From the NCBI GenBank assembly GCA_963575745.1, contig CAUYUJ010005002.1, positions 779,479 to 843,478 on the forward strand: a stretch of 64,000 nucleotides of DNA, written 5' to 3'. This DNA is from Prorocentrum cordatum (lineage: Eukaryota > Sar > Dinophyceae > Prorocentrales > Prorocentraceae). The stretch's first letter is position 1. Every line of letters starts with the position of its first letter. Below the pieces are notes generated by a model. The model did no database searches, was not told the origin of the DNA, and saw only the letters and a program-made list of their open reading frames with translations. The position numbers and the translations under genes are program-made. Positions 19,311-29,754 of the stretch are shown here, in pieces.

Positions 19311-22210
19311 TCGCGGAGTGCGAAAAGGAGAAGAGCCGGGAGGCCATGGCCAGGGGCGACGCCGTTTGGGGCGAGATGACGAGTCGAAAGAACGGAAAGC
19401 GCAGAAAGCACGGAGAGGACGGCGTGTTGAGGTGGGATGACGCGGCAGTGAAAAGGGCGCAAGCGATGGCCGCGGCGTCGAGGGCGGCAGAAGGAGGCGG
19501 CGCCGGGGCAGCGGAAGGTGCTCCGGAAGTGGCCACGGCGAAAAAAGCGACGGCGTCGAGTGCTCGGGAGTGGAGATCCGGTCTTGCAAAGAGCGGACTG
19601 AATGAGAGACAACGGAGCGTCGTTGAGAAGGTGGCAGATCGAGTGTTGGCGCAAGAGTTCGCGAGTTCCGCGCAGGGAAGGACAAGAGGCCAGAGTCCTT
19701 CTGATATGCAGCCCCTCGTGTGGATGTTGCACGGTGGCCCGGGGGCGGGAAAGAGTTTCGTCATAGACGAGATCCGGAGGGAGCTGTTCGAAAAAGAGCC
19801 GGGGTGGACGCGCGGCATAGATTTCCAGGTATCAGCATCGCAGGCTACAAACGCGTCAGCTCTCGACGGAAACACGATTCACAGTGCATTTGGGCTCGGG
19901 GTGGCGAACGCGAAAGAGAAGAAGGACGCGGCGGGCGATGGCGACGCAGAAGCGAAGAAGAAAACTAAGAAAGAGCAAGCCGCGCAGCGTATGTCACAGT
20001 GGAAGTGGCTGATAGTGGACGAGGTGAGCATGGTCAGCGCGAACTTCATTGCAGAGCTAGACTCACACTTGCGGTCGTGCATGTCAGTTGCAAGCGACGC
20101 GAAAGCAGGTGAAGACGGCATGACCAGGCCCTTCGGGGGCGTGAATGTGCTGTTCTGCTGGGATTTCTATCAATTGGACCCGCCGTCAGGGACAGCCATT
20201 AATGCGCTTCCGACGTCGTACTTGAAAAACGCAAGGAAATACGCACCGGGTGCCGCGGAGGACCACGGACAGCATATCTTTTGGGGAGCGGGTGGCGACG
20301 GCGCAGTGCAGGGAATGACAGAGTTGACAGAGTGCAAACGCATGGAGAATCAAGACGAGTGGTTTCTCGCTGTGCAGGACGAGTTCCGCCGAGGGGAGTT
20401 GTCGGAACGCACGCGCAATTTCTTGCATGGCAGACCGACGGATGTCCCGGGGTCGTGGGTGCACGGTGCACCGTTGTGCGGGAGCACGCGTTGTCTCGAA
20501 AGCACAGAAGCAATCGCGAAAGAAAACGTGCTCGAATGTGGCGCTTGCAAAGCTGAGCGGGGGAAGAGAAAACTCGTTGCGACGTCGCCAGAAGATGCGC
20601 GGTTTCGGGAGAAGAAATTCCTTGAAGCAGTTGCCATTCATGCGAATCAAGACATTCGCTGTCGCGCCGGGAAGCAGAGAGCTGTGCCATGGGCGAAGGA
20701 GCGCGGAGAACAGTTGCTGTGGGTCGCAGCCAGGGGCCGCCCTTGCCATGGGGGAGAACAGAGGCGGCCGTGCACGATAGAGGACAAGATACGTTGGCTG
20801 GGGTACCATGAGAAGGAATGCGCAAGCTTGCCCGGGTGGCTGCCGTTGGCGAAGGGGATGCCCGTGGCTTTGGGAGATCACTTGGATCGGTCAAAGAAGC
20901 AGCTCCTGCGGGGGCGCACGGCGACGATCCATGGATGGGCGTTGCACGAGGATGAGGTCGTTCGAGACGGCGACGAGGAAGTATTGATGCATCTGCCGAG
21001 AGTGATTGTGTTGGACTTCCATACGAAAGAGTGGCACCTGCCAGGGTGGGGGCCGGGGCTGCATCCGATCTTCCCATCGAAAGGGCGGAAATGGTTCTTG
21101 GATGGATATCGGAAGCATCCAGTATTGAGTGTGAAGCGCACGCAGTTTATGATCACCCCGGCTTTGGCAGTGACGGCGCACTCTGCGCAGGGCCGGACCA
21201 TGGCTGCAGTGATAGCAAACCTTGAAAGAGGGCGCGGCGTGAGTTGGATGGCAAGTTACGTTGCCGTCGCGCGCGTGCGGAGGCGGGAGGACTTGTTGAT
21301 TTTCAGGCCTTTCGATAGGAAGCCGCGCAACGCGGGGGAGATGCCAGGCGCAAAGAAGTTGTTGCAGGTGCTTCGCGGGGAGAGAGTGGAGTGGGATGAG
21401 TGGGGAGAGGAACTAATGCCACGAGACCAGTGCGAGCGCTGCCGGCGGAGGTTGTTGGTAGAGGCGTTCACGAAGTACGAGTTCCAGAGAAAGGAAAGGC
21501 CGGCGTTCTGCAAAGAGTGCACGGAGGAGATGAAAAGCGCGGGCGAGAAATGGTGCAAGACGCGCAGAGGGTGGGCAACGAGAGGAGAGAGTGACGACGC
21601 GGCGCGCCATGGCAGCGGTCGGAACGCGGATGCGGCGGCCGACGACGGGGAAACGAAAAGGATTAGGACAATGTGCTGCGCGAAGTGCAGCGGTATCAAA
21701 GCCAAGCAGAACTCGCGGAAAGACAGCGCGAAGTGGAATCAGAGCGTCGGAACAGTGCGATGTACGAACGGTAAGTGCCTGTCGCTATATGACGAAAAGG
21801 CGGATATGTCGGAAGCTCAGAAGAAGCACAATGCTGCGGGGGAAAGGCTCTGTCGGAAATGCGCGGAAGAACGAGAGAAAGAGGTGCGACGGGGGAATGC
21901 GGAGGCAGCGAATCGCAAGCGGAAAGCCGAGGCGGACGCGAAGCCACTGACGTGTGCGGCGTGCGGAGAAGCGTTGATGGACACGAAACATTTGAAGCAT
22001 AAGCAAGTGGAAGATCATCGAGCGGCGAAAGGAGCGAAAGTTGTGTGCGGAGGCTGCAAGAACCTCGGGTTCACAGCCCGCAGTTGCCAGGCGCATCAGT
22101 GCGGCGGCGCGTGCAAGCGAAGACTACCGAAGTCGGCGTTCTCCGGGAACCCTGCCAACGTCGCGCGCGATGCAACACAGGGCACCCTGATATGCAAGAC
22201 CTGCAAATGA
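19250..22210 (+). CDS. PIF1-like DNA helicase with C-terminal zinc fingers
   Basis: An uninterrupted 986-codon ORF; the in-frame upstream stop is TGA 19214, and ATG 19250 is the first start, with ATG 19280 as alternative. Walker A GGPGAGKS at residues 162-169, Walker B LIVDE at 254-258, a WDFYQLDPP motif III-like block near 304-312, TAHSAQGRT (motif V) near 640-648, and YVAVARVRRREDLLIF (motif VI) near 669-684: the SF1B order of PIF1 helicases. After about residue 725 there are repeated CxxC pairs. Two of them (CERC...FCKEC, and GACKRRLPKSAFS...CKTC at the end) resemble Stc1-type zinc modules. PIF1 enzymes unwind DNA 5' to 3' with ATP; in dinoflagellates they are highly multiplied and often part of transposons. 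Probably mobile-element derived, and the best-preserved coding unit in the window. Confidence 0.85.
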   Translation: MRKTHVGGAPMEKEDGRTNVVAECEKEKSREAMARGDAVWGEMTSRKNGKRRKHGEDGVLRWDDAAVKRAQAMAAASRAAEGGGAGAAEGAPEVATAKKATASSAREWRSGLAKSGLNERQRSVVEKVADRVLAQEFASSAQGRTRGQSPSDMQPLVWMLHGGPGAGKSFVIDEIRRELFEKEPGWTRGIDFQVSASQATNASALDGNTIHSAFGLGVANAKEKKDAAGDGDAEAKKKTKKEQAAQRMSQWKWLIVDEVSMVSANFIAELDSHLRSCMSVASDAKAGEDGMTRPFGGVNVLFCWDFYQLDPPSGTAINALPTSYLKNARKYAPGAAEDHGQHIFWGAGGDGAVQGMTELTECKRMENQDEWFLAVQDEFRRGELSERTRNFLHGRPTDVPGSWVHGAPLCGSTRCLESTEAIAKENVLECGACKAERGKRKLVATSPEDARFREKKFLEAVAIHANQDIRCRAGKQRAVPWAKERGEQLLWVAARGRPCHGGEQRRPCTIEDKIRWLGYHEKECASLPGWLPLAKGMPVALGDHLDRSKKQLLRGRTATIHGWALHEDEVVRDGDEEVLMHLPRVIVLDFHTKEWHLPGWGPGLHPIFPSKGRKWFLDGYRKHPVLSVKRTQFMITPALAVTAHSAQGRTMAAVIANLERGRGVSWMASYVAVARVRRREDLLIFRPFDRKPRNAGEMPGAKKLLQVLRGERVEWDEWGEELMPRDQCERCRRRLLVEAFTKYEFQRKERPAFCKECTEEMKSAGEKWCKTRRGWATRGESDDAARHGSGRNADAAADDGETKRIRTMCCAKCSGIKAKQNSRKDSAKWNQSVGTVRCTNGKCLSLYDEKADMSEAQKKHNAAGERLCRKCAEEREKEVRRGNAEAANRKRKAEADAKPLTCAACGEALMDTKHLKHKQVEDHRAAKGAKVVCGGCKNLGFTARSCQAHQCGGACKRRLPKSAFSGNPANVARDATQGTLICKTCK

Positions 22211-22227
22211 TGCCCAATCGGGGGCGC

Positions 22228-22570
22228 GCGTGCGGGGGAGGACAGGGGGGAGGGGGAGAGAGGGATGGGGGGCGAGGCGGAGGATGGGGGGAGAAGAATC
22301 GGGGAGGAAGAGGATGAGGCGGGGGAGGAAGAGGAGGAGTGGGCGAGGAGGAGGTGGAGGAGGAGGAGGAGAGGGGGAGGAGGACGAGGACACAGAGACA
22401 AAACTCTGGGATATGTGCTATGGGTTAGAGGCTTTTTGTATGTGTATAGGGATCTCGCGGCACGCCTCTCGGGGACCTCTGGAAAGCAGTTCTGAAACCA
22501 CCTGGCGGCCGAGGTTGAGGAGGAGGAGGAGGAGGAGGAGGAGAAGGAGGAAGGGGACACAGAAACAAGG
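22228..22570 (+). repeat. GGA tracts with a repeated unique segment
   Basis: Two (GGA)n tracts (22228-22390 and 22515-22560), each followed by GACACAGA-A-ACAA and a CTCTGGG...GGGTTAGAGGC segment. So a GGA-plus-tail module is present twice. Confidence 0.8.
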
Positions 22571-22639
22571 CTCTGGGTTATGGGTTTTGGGTTAGAGGCG
22601 TCTTGCACCAGCTTGGGACCAATTTGGAGACAGGTTTTG

Positions 22640-23690
22640 CCGTCGTGGGGTCGTCTTAGGCCGAATTGGGAGGCGTCCTGGGCCGTGTTGTGATTCTCTG
22701 GGGCCGTCTTGAGGCCCTCTTGGGGCGCCGTGGGGCGATGTTGGAGGCTCTTTGGGCTACGTGAGCCGACGGAAGCCGGGAAAGGCAACAATTGCAAACA
22801 TGTTCAACAACGCAATGGAAATGTAATGAAATGCGTAATGTGCGCCTCTTTCAGATGTCCTGGGGGTCTTCTTGGAGACTTCGTGGGCGATAGTGAAAGC
22901 CTTTTAGGCCATCTTGAGACCATCTTGGGCCGTCTTCGAACTGTCTTGGGCCGTCTTGGAGCCATCTTGGGCCGTTTTGGAGCAGTCCTGGGCCGTTTTG
23001 GAGCAATCTTGGCCTCGAGAGCGCGAATCTTTTTTTTGGGCGCAAACGCAACCCCGCCACCGTGCCTGGGTTGTTGATATGAGATTTGTGCGGTGATCGT
23101 TGGGATCTCTTGGGGCGCTTCTCGCGGGACTTTTGGAGGCAGTTTCGAAGCCTCTTGGGGGCCGTTGTGAGGCCGTTTTGGAGCCTCTTGGGGGCCTCTT
23201 GGTGCCTCTTGTGGGCGTCTTGGGGGCCTCTTGGGGCCTCTTGGGGCGTCTTGGGGCGGAAGGCTTGGATTGTCGGTTCGGGCTCCCCCTCTTGGGCACC
23301 TCTTGGGGCCGTCTTGGGGCCCTCTTGGGCTGTCTTGGGGGCCTTTTGGGCCGTCTTGGCGCCCTCTTGGGCCGACTTGGGCGCCTCTTGGGGGCCTCTC
23401 GGGGCGGTCTTGGGGTGCTCTGGGACCGTCTTCAACGCCGTGAAGGCCGAGAAGTAGTATATGATCAAGATGTACGTTTTCCCATAGGAATTTGACGATT
23501 TTCGGCGCGTCGGCCCTTCTGAGGACTGCTCTTGGATGCCTCTTGGGCCGTCTTGGAGGGCTCTCGGCTCGTCTTGGCGGCATCTTGGGCGTCTGGGAGC
23601 GCTCGTTTGGCGCCTCGGAGCTCTCGTGAGCCGTCTTGGAGGAGTCTTGGGGCCTTCTTGGCCCGTCTTGATCCCCTTTTGGGCCCAAAA
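22640..23690 (+). repeat. CTTGGGCCGTCTTGG-type arrays, four blocks
   Basis: Blocks at about 22640-22750, 22858-23010, 23097-23450 and 23525-23690 consist of 10-12-bp units such as CTTGGGGCCGT and CTTGGGGGCCT, separated by short unique pieces. They give false ORFs such as WAVLEPSWAVL on plus and RPKRPPRGP on minus. Confidence 0.85.
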
Positions 23691-23827
23691 GAGCCCCGTG
23701 ATGCGCTCGTCGTGGGCCCGGGGGGGGGGTCGAATCTCCGGTTTGGGGTCCCAGGGGGGGTTAGGGGGGGGAACTATCTCACACGCCTAGAGACCCACAA
23801 GGGGTCGGCGGATTTTGATTATGACTA

Positions 23828-23895
23828 GGGCGACACTGTCGAAGACGATGATGACGATGCTGATGCTGATGATGCTGATGATGATGACGCCGATC

Positions 23896-23941
<46 letters not shown>

Positions 23942-24070
23942 GGAGGAGGATGATGATGAGGATGAGGATGATGGTGATGGTGATGATGATGATGCTGAAC
24001 ACGACGACGTTGACGATGATAACGACGATGACGATGACGGGGAAGAGGATGAGGGGAAGGAGGAGAAGGA
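23828..24070 (+). repeat. GAT trinucleotide array
   Basis: (GAT)n with GGA and GAC interruptions. Confidence 0.92.
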
Positions 24071-25380
24071 GGATCAGCAGGAATTGTGGTTTTGGAAACA
24101 TCTGCATCCAGAGACGCCCACACCCAGAGCGTAAGCCAGCATGACGCCGACGTCCAAGCCGATCAACGCTCAACACGAAGGTCTGGGAGCGACGACGGAA
24201 CGGCTGCCGAGCAGTTCGCGCACAGGGTGCATTGTGGACGTGGAAAAATAGGATCGGGCGCCACAAGTACCCATTACACAACTAAGGCCCCGTTGGGATC
24301 TTCTTTGGGCTCTTGGTGCACAGCAGTTGCATCAAACAAGAGACCAGCCTGCCAGCAGGTAGCCCATTGTAGTTTCTTATTCCCCGATGGCCCTGGGGAC
24401 TTGCAGAGCACTGGGGCACCTGTGGATACACAGAGGTCGTCGACAACCGTGCCCCTAGAGTTCTTCCAGCGAGATGTTCTTATCTTATGTTTTGTTGTCT
24501 TAGCTTATATCATATTATCTTATATTATCTCATCTTATCTTACAATCTTATCTGATCTATATACAATACTTCTGATGGGTGTCTTGGGGCGGTCTTGGGC
24601 TGCGGTCTCGGGTTGTCTTACGTAGGGCCGACTTGGGGAATCCTTGAACTGTATTCTAGCCATCCTGCGACACTTGTTTGGCGGAGCATGAGGCTAGTCT
24701 GGGGCCTCGTGGGGCTTGTCGGGACGAACAGGGTTCAAGGCCAGCGGCGTTGAGCAATCTGAGGGCTCTTCCGCTGGCCTTGCTTGGGCTTTCGAGGGCC
24801 TGCCTTTTGGGTGTCTCTTGGAGTTCCCTGGGCGCCATCTGCATCACATTGCCCAACTAATAGTTTAGAATGAACTTACCAGCGGTGCGCACTCGGTTAC
24901 CAGTGGCTGCAGATGCCATCTTCCAGTGTGCATTGATGGTGCCACGACACGGCAACGCCGCGACACCGCCACACTACGACACCACGACGACACGTGCAGC
25001 GTCCCACGCGTCCCACGCGGGGATTTAACGATCATGTCCCCGATAATACAAGTTCGTTCAGAGACATTTGCATCATCTCATTACGCGTCACTCCATGTGT
25101 CACGCCATCGGCACCATCCGCAGTTGCATCCTGATTCCCCATGCAGTCAGCCGCTGTAGTGCGGATGCAATGTTTTATCAGTTGTGTTCTCTGCACCCTG
25201 GCCTGTTCGGTGCTCGGCTCATCATCGCATCTCTGGCCCATGTTTGCCACTGCGGCCTGCCCCTGCTTGTCGGCACAAGGGCCTTGCGTGTTCTTGCGTC
25301 GTTGCTATGGGCCTCCTCCTCCTCCTCCTCCTCCGTCTCCTCCGTCTCCAGTGTGTTCCCTTGTGAATAATTCCTCCCTG
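24070..25380. other. Unassigned region with a TCTTA-rich patch
   Basis: No gene recognised. 24475-24565 is a local AT-rich run of TCTTA-like pentamers, unusual against the GC-rich surroundings. A short (TCC)n lies at 25310-25350. Confidence 0.45.
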
Positions 25381-25429
25381 TCAGTTGTGCACCACCCGTG
25401 AGCTCTCTCGTTCCCTCTCTCGCCTCCCT

Positions 25430-26060
25430 TTCAACCTCTTGCCCAGCCGCCGCGCGCCGCGGGCGCTGAAGGTGCTTCGCGGTCTTGCGCCGTCTGTGCC
25501 TCCTAGGGTCTGGGCTTCTCTCTACAGGGCGTTGTGCGACAGCTGGACGACAGCTCACCGCTTTGGGCGGCGGGCTCCATGCCCCTTCGGCTGCGCACGC
25601 TGCGTCGACAGCCTGTTGCATTTTGCGCAATGCCCGCGCGTAGCGGAGTTGGGCTTCAGGCATTTGCGTTTGTCCCGCCCCGCGCCTGGTGCGCGACTGT
25701 CGTGTTTCGTGGCCTTGGAGCTGGCATTTGGTGAGAGCACGGCTGCTGTCCTAGCGCGTCGAGCACTGGCAGCATATTGTACATGCGCTGCTTCCTGTGC
25801 CGCCCGGCATGCACCACCGCGGACGCGGCGGGCGCTTGGTGGCAGTATGGTCGAGAGGCCTGCGCGGCACACCCGCCATTGGCTGCAATTGTCTCGCAAG
25901 CATGGCGGGAATGACGTGGTTGCCCTCGCTGTGATGCTTTGCCAGTCCCCCTTTACTTCTCTCCCCTCTTCCCCGGGGCTCCCGGGGGTGTGCCCCTTCT
26001 GGGGGGGGGACTTCTGTACAAAACGGCTGTTTTGTACATCGTCTTCCCCTGCCCCGGTTT
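25430..26060 (+). pseudogene. 3' fragment of a LINE ORF2 (post-RT zinc-knuckle region)
   Basis: In the reading frame of the long ORF 25385-26377, the stretch from about 25440 to 25870 reads SRRAPRALKVLRGLAP, PPRVWASLYRALCDSWTTAH and CPFGCARC...HFAQCP, a C-x3-C...H-x4-C knuckle near 25588-25645. This arrangement is typical of the region after the RT domain in dinoflagellate LINEs. No RT motifs precede it, so the element is 5'-truncated. A 10-bp-stem hairpin lies shortly downstream (26015-26038). The rest of the ORF is probably untranslated tail. Confidence 0.55.
26015..26038 (+). other. Perfect hairpin, possible LINE 3'-UTR structure
   Basis: TGTACAAAAC, loop GGCT, GTTTTGTACA: a perfect 10-bp stem about 150 bp after the LINE-derived coding segment. 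Confidence 0.6.
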
Positions 26061-26519
26061 GGGGTTTGCCCTGGGGGCTTTTGTCTCTTCGTCCCGTCCC
26101 TCTTCCGTTCCCGTTGCATGCCATTGCTATCCGTACTCAGCAGGTTGCGCTTGGCAGCCCCTCAGCGCGCCGCGGCTTCGTGGCTCCGCTTCGTATTGTT
26201 CCGCGCCCTTGGCTATTTGACTCGTGGGGCCTCGGGACTGAGAGCGTGAGCTCGCCATGCCCTCGATTTGCGTCTGCCTTCCTCCGCCTCCCCCCCCCTC
26301 CCTCTCCATTCAGTTTCACCGATACGATCCGGGGGTACTTCGTATCTTTCCGAGTTTTGCTCCAGAGAATGGGGTAAAAAACTGGAATAACGCGTTTGGC
26401 TTATAACTGCCCAAATTTCCGCCCCGGTTTTCGGTCACGCTCACATGACACAGGTTTTGCTGGGAACCGTGGCTTTCCTTCCCCTGAGCTCGATTCCAGG
26501 TGGCGCAGGCGCTATAGGG

Positions 26520-26605
26520 TAATCCGCAGCTGCCGCCGCCGTGTTGGTTCCGTTTGTGCGGAACGACGTGGCCGCCGCCGTGTTGGTCCCGTTTGCGCGG
26601 GACGA
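26520..26605 (+). repeat. 39-bp direct repeat, two copies
   Basis: GCCGCCGCCGTGTTGGT followed by CCGTTTG-GCG-GACGACGTGG occurs twice back to back. Confidence 0.8.
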
Positions 26606-26689
26606 CGTGGTGTAGCACATGCTTTGCGGGGTTTCGTTTGCCGTGGGGAGGAACAACATAATTCCCCCCTGTCGCACCCCGAGGACAGG

Positions 26690-28240
26690 AAGGTCGGGCT
26701 GAGCGTGTCGCTTGAGATTCCTTTACCATTTATGAGCCTGAAGCTTGACAACTGGCAACAGTCGCGCACATCGAGGGCGGACCGCTTCCAGACTGTGGCT
26801 CTCGCCTTGCCGCCGCGCGCACTCGTCTCAAGCATTGCCACAGCTTCATGGATCGGGGGCGGGTCGTTTTCAACATGTGTTGGTAGTCTTTATGCCCCGC
26901 GCATTCGTTTTCCTGAGTTTGCAAGAGCCTCACGTTTTGAGGTCGGGTGGTTGCCAGGTTTTCAAATTGTGCTTCTCGCCTCAGCGCAAGAAGTGGCAGC
27001 AGGTTCGCGGACTGAGGGCGGGTGGTTTTCAACATGTGGCTCTCGCCCCAGCACCGCGTGCATACGTTTTTTTGGTTTTGCGGATTGAGGGCGGGTGGTT
27101 TTCAACACGTGGCTCTCGCCAGGGCGCCGCGCCCTTTCGTGTTGATCAAATCGAACGAGCTTCACGGGTTGAGGGCGGTTCCGTTGCGAAGCGTGGCTTT
27201 CGCGCGAGCGACGCGCACATTTTGGTCGAACATTAGCAGGAGTTATTTTAGTTCTTATGGCCAGCCTCCCAGAAGCTGTGTTCTATATTGATTTAGGATT
27301 GTCAAGGCGCAACAGCTGCGTTGATTCGTCGTGTTGAAATCCCAGGAATGGTGTCCTGGCACGAGTCGGGATCGTCCAAACGCAACGGGCAATTTGATTC
27401 GTTGTGTTGGAATCCCGAAAATCGTGTTTTGGCACGCTTCAGGATATTCAAGTGGTTGTCCCCTATTGGGGCATGTTCCTCGAGAGGGAGCTTCGAGGGA
27501 GGATGATCCCAACATCGCTGATGGGTCTTTGGTTTGCTCTGGTTCTCTTCCTCCTCCTCCTCCTCCTCCTCCTCTTCGTCCTCCTCCTCCTCCTATTCCT
27601 CTTCCTCCTCCTGTCCCCACTTCTCGTGGCGGGCAGGTTCGTGGTACGACGTGCCGGAGCGCCCAGTCCGAGCCGTGGCGGCTGTCCTTTGCAGCACCGC
27701 GATCTTGCCGAACACCACTACGGAGCGGGCGGGATTTCCCTTCCCGTCCTCAGCCTCCGTGCCGCCCCCTCAATGCCCCTTCCCCTCCTGGGAACGGCGG
27801 GGGTCGTTGCACAGCAGACAGGGACGGGGGGGGGGAGGGGGGGGCGTCGCACAGCAGAGGGGCACGTAGGAAAGAAGGGGGAGGAAAGAGGGAACCTCTT
27901 GAGAGGAGAACCGGGACGGAACAGTGGTAGGAAAAGGAGGAGGAGGAGGAGGAGGAGGAGGAAAACGAGGAGGAAAAGGAACAGGAGGAGGAGGGGGAGA
28001 GGGGGAGGAGGAGGAGGAGGAGGAGGAGGAGCAGAAGCAACAGGAGGAGGAGGAGGAGGAGGAGGAGAACCGAGGACCGAGGACCGAAGACCGAGGACGA
28101 GGACGAGGAGGGGGAGGAGGAGGAGGAGGAGGAGGAGGAGGAGGAGGAGGAGGAGGAGGAGGAGGAGGAGGAGGAAGAGGAGGAGGAGGAGGAGGAGGAG
28201 GAGGAGGAGGAGGGGAAGGAGGAGGAACTACTGCTCAGCT
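26690..28240 (-). repeat. Composite repeat block, inverted copy of 2996-4310
   Basis: Reading along plus: conserved lead-in CTTGAGATTCCTTTACCAT (26710), 83-bp satellite (26770-27235), 73-bp satellite (27290-27480), (TCC)n (27541-27620), GC-rich core, then (GGA)n (27930-28240). This is the order of 2996-4310 read in reverse complement. A shorter relative is at 50140-50690. Large ORFs here are repeat translations. Confidence 0.75.
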
Positions 28241-28600
28241 GCCTCACTCCTCACCCGCCTTTGCCATCTTCCCCTGCCTTGCCCCCTCCTTTCGCCGCGC
28301 GATCGCCACGGGCCGGCGCGCGGAAAAGGCTGCGGCGCACCGCGGGCGTACTTACACCATGGAACCATGGAGGTCGAGGTGCATCACCGCCCACCAAGCC
28401 ACCCCAACACAACCCGAAGGCCCCGATTTGCCCTCCACTTCCAGTGGGGGGGGGGTAAGGTTGATAAAACCGTGTGTGTGTGTGTGTACCACCTCGGTTT
28501 TTGGTCTATTACTTCTGATGTGCTTGCTTTCCTGTTGATTATGCTTTTCGTCATCTCTAAAGGGATTGCTCAAAGTAGTGGAATGCAGAACGATTCCTGT
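28240..28600. other. Unassigned spacer with a (GT)n run
   Basis: No gene. Bases 28370-28495 (CACCCCAACACAACCC ... GTTGATAAAACC and (GT)n) resemble, in inverted orientation, the sequence at about 32050-32210 (GTTTTATCAAC ... GGGTTGGGTTGGGGTG). Confidence 0.4.
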
Positions 28601-29455
28601 TGTAGCACATTTAAAATTGAGTTCTTTTGTGGGGAATTACAAGGGAATTCTGTTCATGGTGAATTACACATTGTTTCCTTTTGTGGCGGATTACAAAAGG
28701 ATTCCTTTTGTGGAGGATTACGAAAGGATCCCTTTTGTGGAGGATTACAAAGAAATTCCCTTTGGTGGAGGAATACAAACGAACCCCCCTTTTGTGGAGG
28801 ATTACAAATTGATTTCCTTTGAGTGCTTTCCTGGAAGTGAACCAGGGGACAAAAGAAACAAACAAAAAAACATAAAATCATTGATATTTCAGAAAATTGT
28901 AGGTTTTCAATGATTTTCCAATGTTTTGAAGCAAAAAACATATGAAAAAAACAGCGCATTTTCACAATCCGAATGCACAAATGCTGTGTTTTCATATGGT
29001 TTCGGCCTCAAAACCTTGGAAATGCTGTGTTTTTATATGTTTTTGCTTCAAAACATTGAAAATTCTGGAAAACTTGCAATTTTTTAAATATTCTAAGATT
29101 TTCTGTTTTTTTTGTTTTTTCTTTTGTCCCCTGGTTCACTTCCAGGAGAGCCCTCAAAGGAAATCAGTTTGTAATCCTCCACACAAGAAATCCCTTTGTA
29201 TTCCTCCACCAAGGGGAATCCCTTTGTAATCCTCCACAAAAGAGATCCTTTTGTAATTCACCACAGAAGGATTCCCTTTTGTAATTCGCCACAAAAAGGA
29301 ATCATCATGTGATCCTCCACAAAAGAAGTCCTTTTGTAATTCTCCACAAAAGGAATCCTTTTGTAATCTGCCACAAAATAAAACAATGTGTAGTTCACCA
29401 CAAAAGGATTCCCTTGTGTAATTCAACAACAAAAGAAATCAGTTTGTAATCCGCT
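28600..29455. repeat. Long AT-rich inverted repeat (palindrome), centre near 28988
   Basis: Left-arm words recur as reverse complements in the right arm at mirror positions: CTGGAAGTGAACCAGGGGAC (28831) against GTCCCCTGGTTCACTTCCAG (ends 29145), and CAATGTTTTGAAGCAAAAAA (about 28919) against TTTTTGCTTCAAAACATTG (ends about 29058). The outer arms are tandem, roughly 27-bp units of GGATTACAAAAGGATTCC plus TTTTGTGGA, themselves partly palindromic. AT content is far above the neighbourhood. It has no coding signal and looks like a foldback/MITE-like element. Confidence 0.85.
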
Positions 29456-29750
29456 AATGTTTGTTTCGGGCCTCCGGAGGCCGGAAAATCGAGATATTAA
29501 GGCTTATTAGTCTCTCTGGAACGCGCTTCGGCGCTCACCCACTGGAAGTAAGAGGGGTGAGGAGGAAGAGACGGAGGTGGAGGCGGAGGAGGAGGAGGAG
29601 GAGGAGGAAGAAGGGTAAAGAGAGGATAACTTATGGAATCTGCTATGGGTGCTTAGCCCCAGGGAGTTATTCCCTTAGTCTGGTGGGCTGTGCTTCCCAC
29701 TCGATTGTGCTCTGTGAAGCTCATTATGACAACGCATTGCTCCCGACGCA
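29456..29750 (+). repeat. Direct repeat, copy 1 (module head)
   Basis: About 290 bp starting at ATGTTTGTTTCGGGCCTCCG, containing the palindrome GGCCTCCGGAGGCC and a short GGA tract. Repeated at 31048-31340. Confidence 0.9.
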
Positions 29751-29754
29751 TGCT

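Noticed and set aside
18720-22210. Firm assignment as an autonomous Helitron
   Set aside because: No HUH Rep motif and no Helitron termini were visible; only the helicase core is certain.
24475-24565. Replication origin because it is AT-rich
   Set aside because: Only about 90 bp of TCTTA-like pentamers; nothing else supports origin function.
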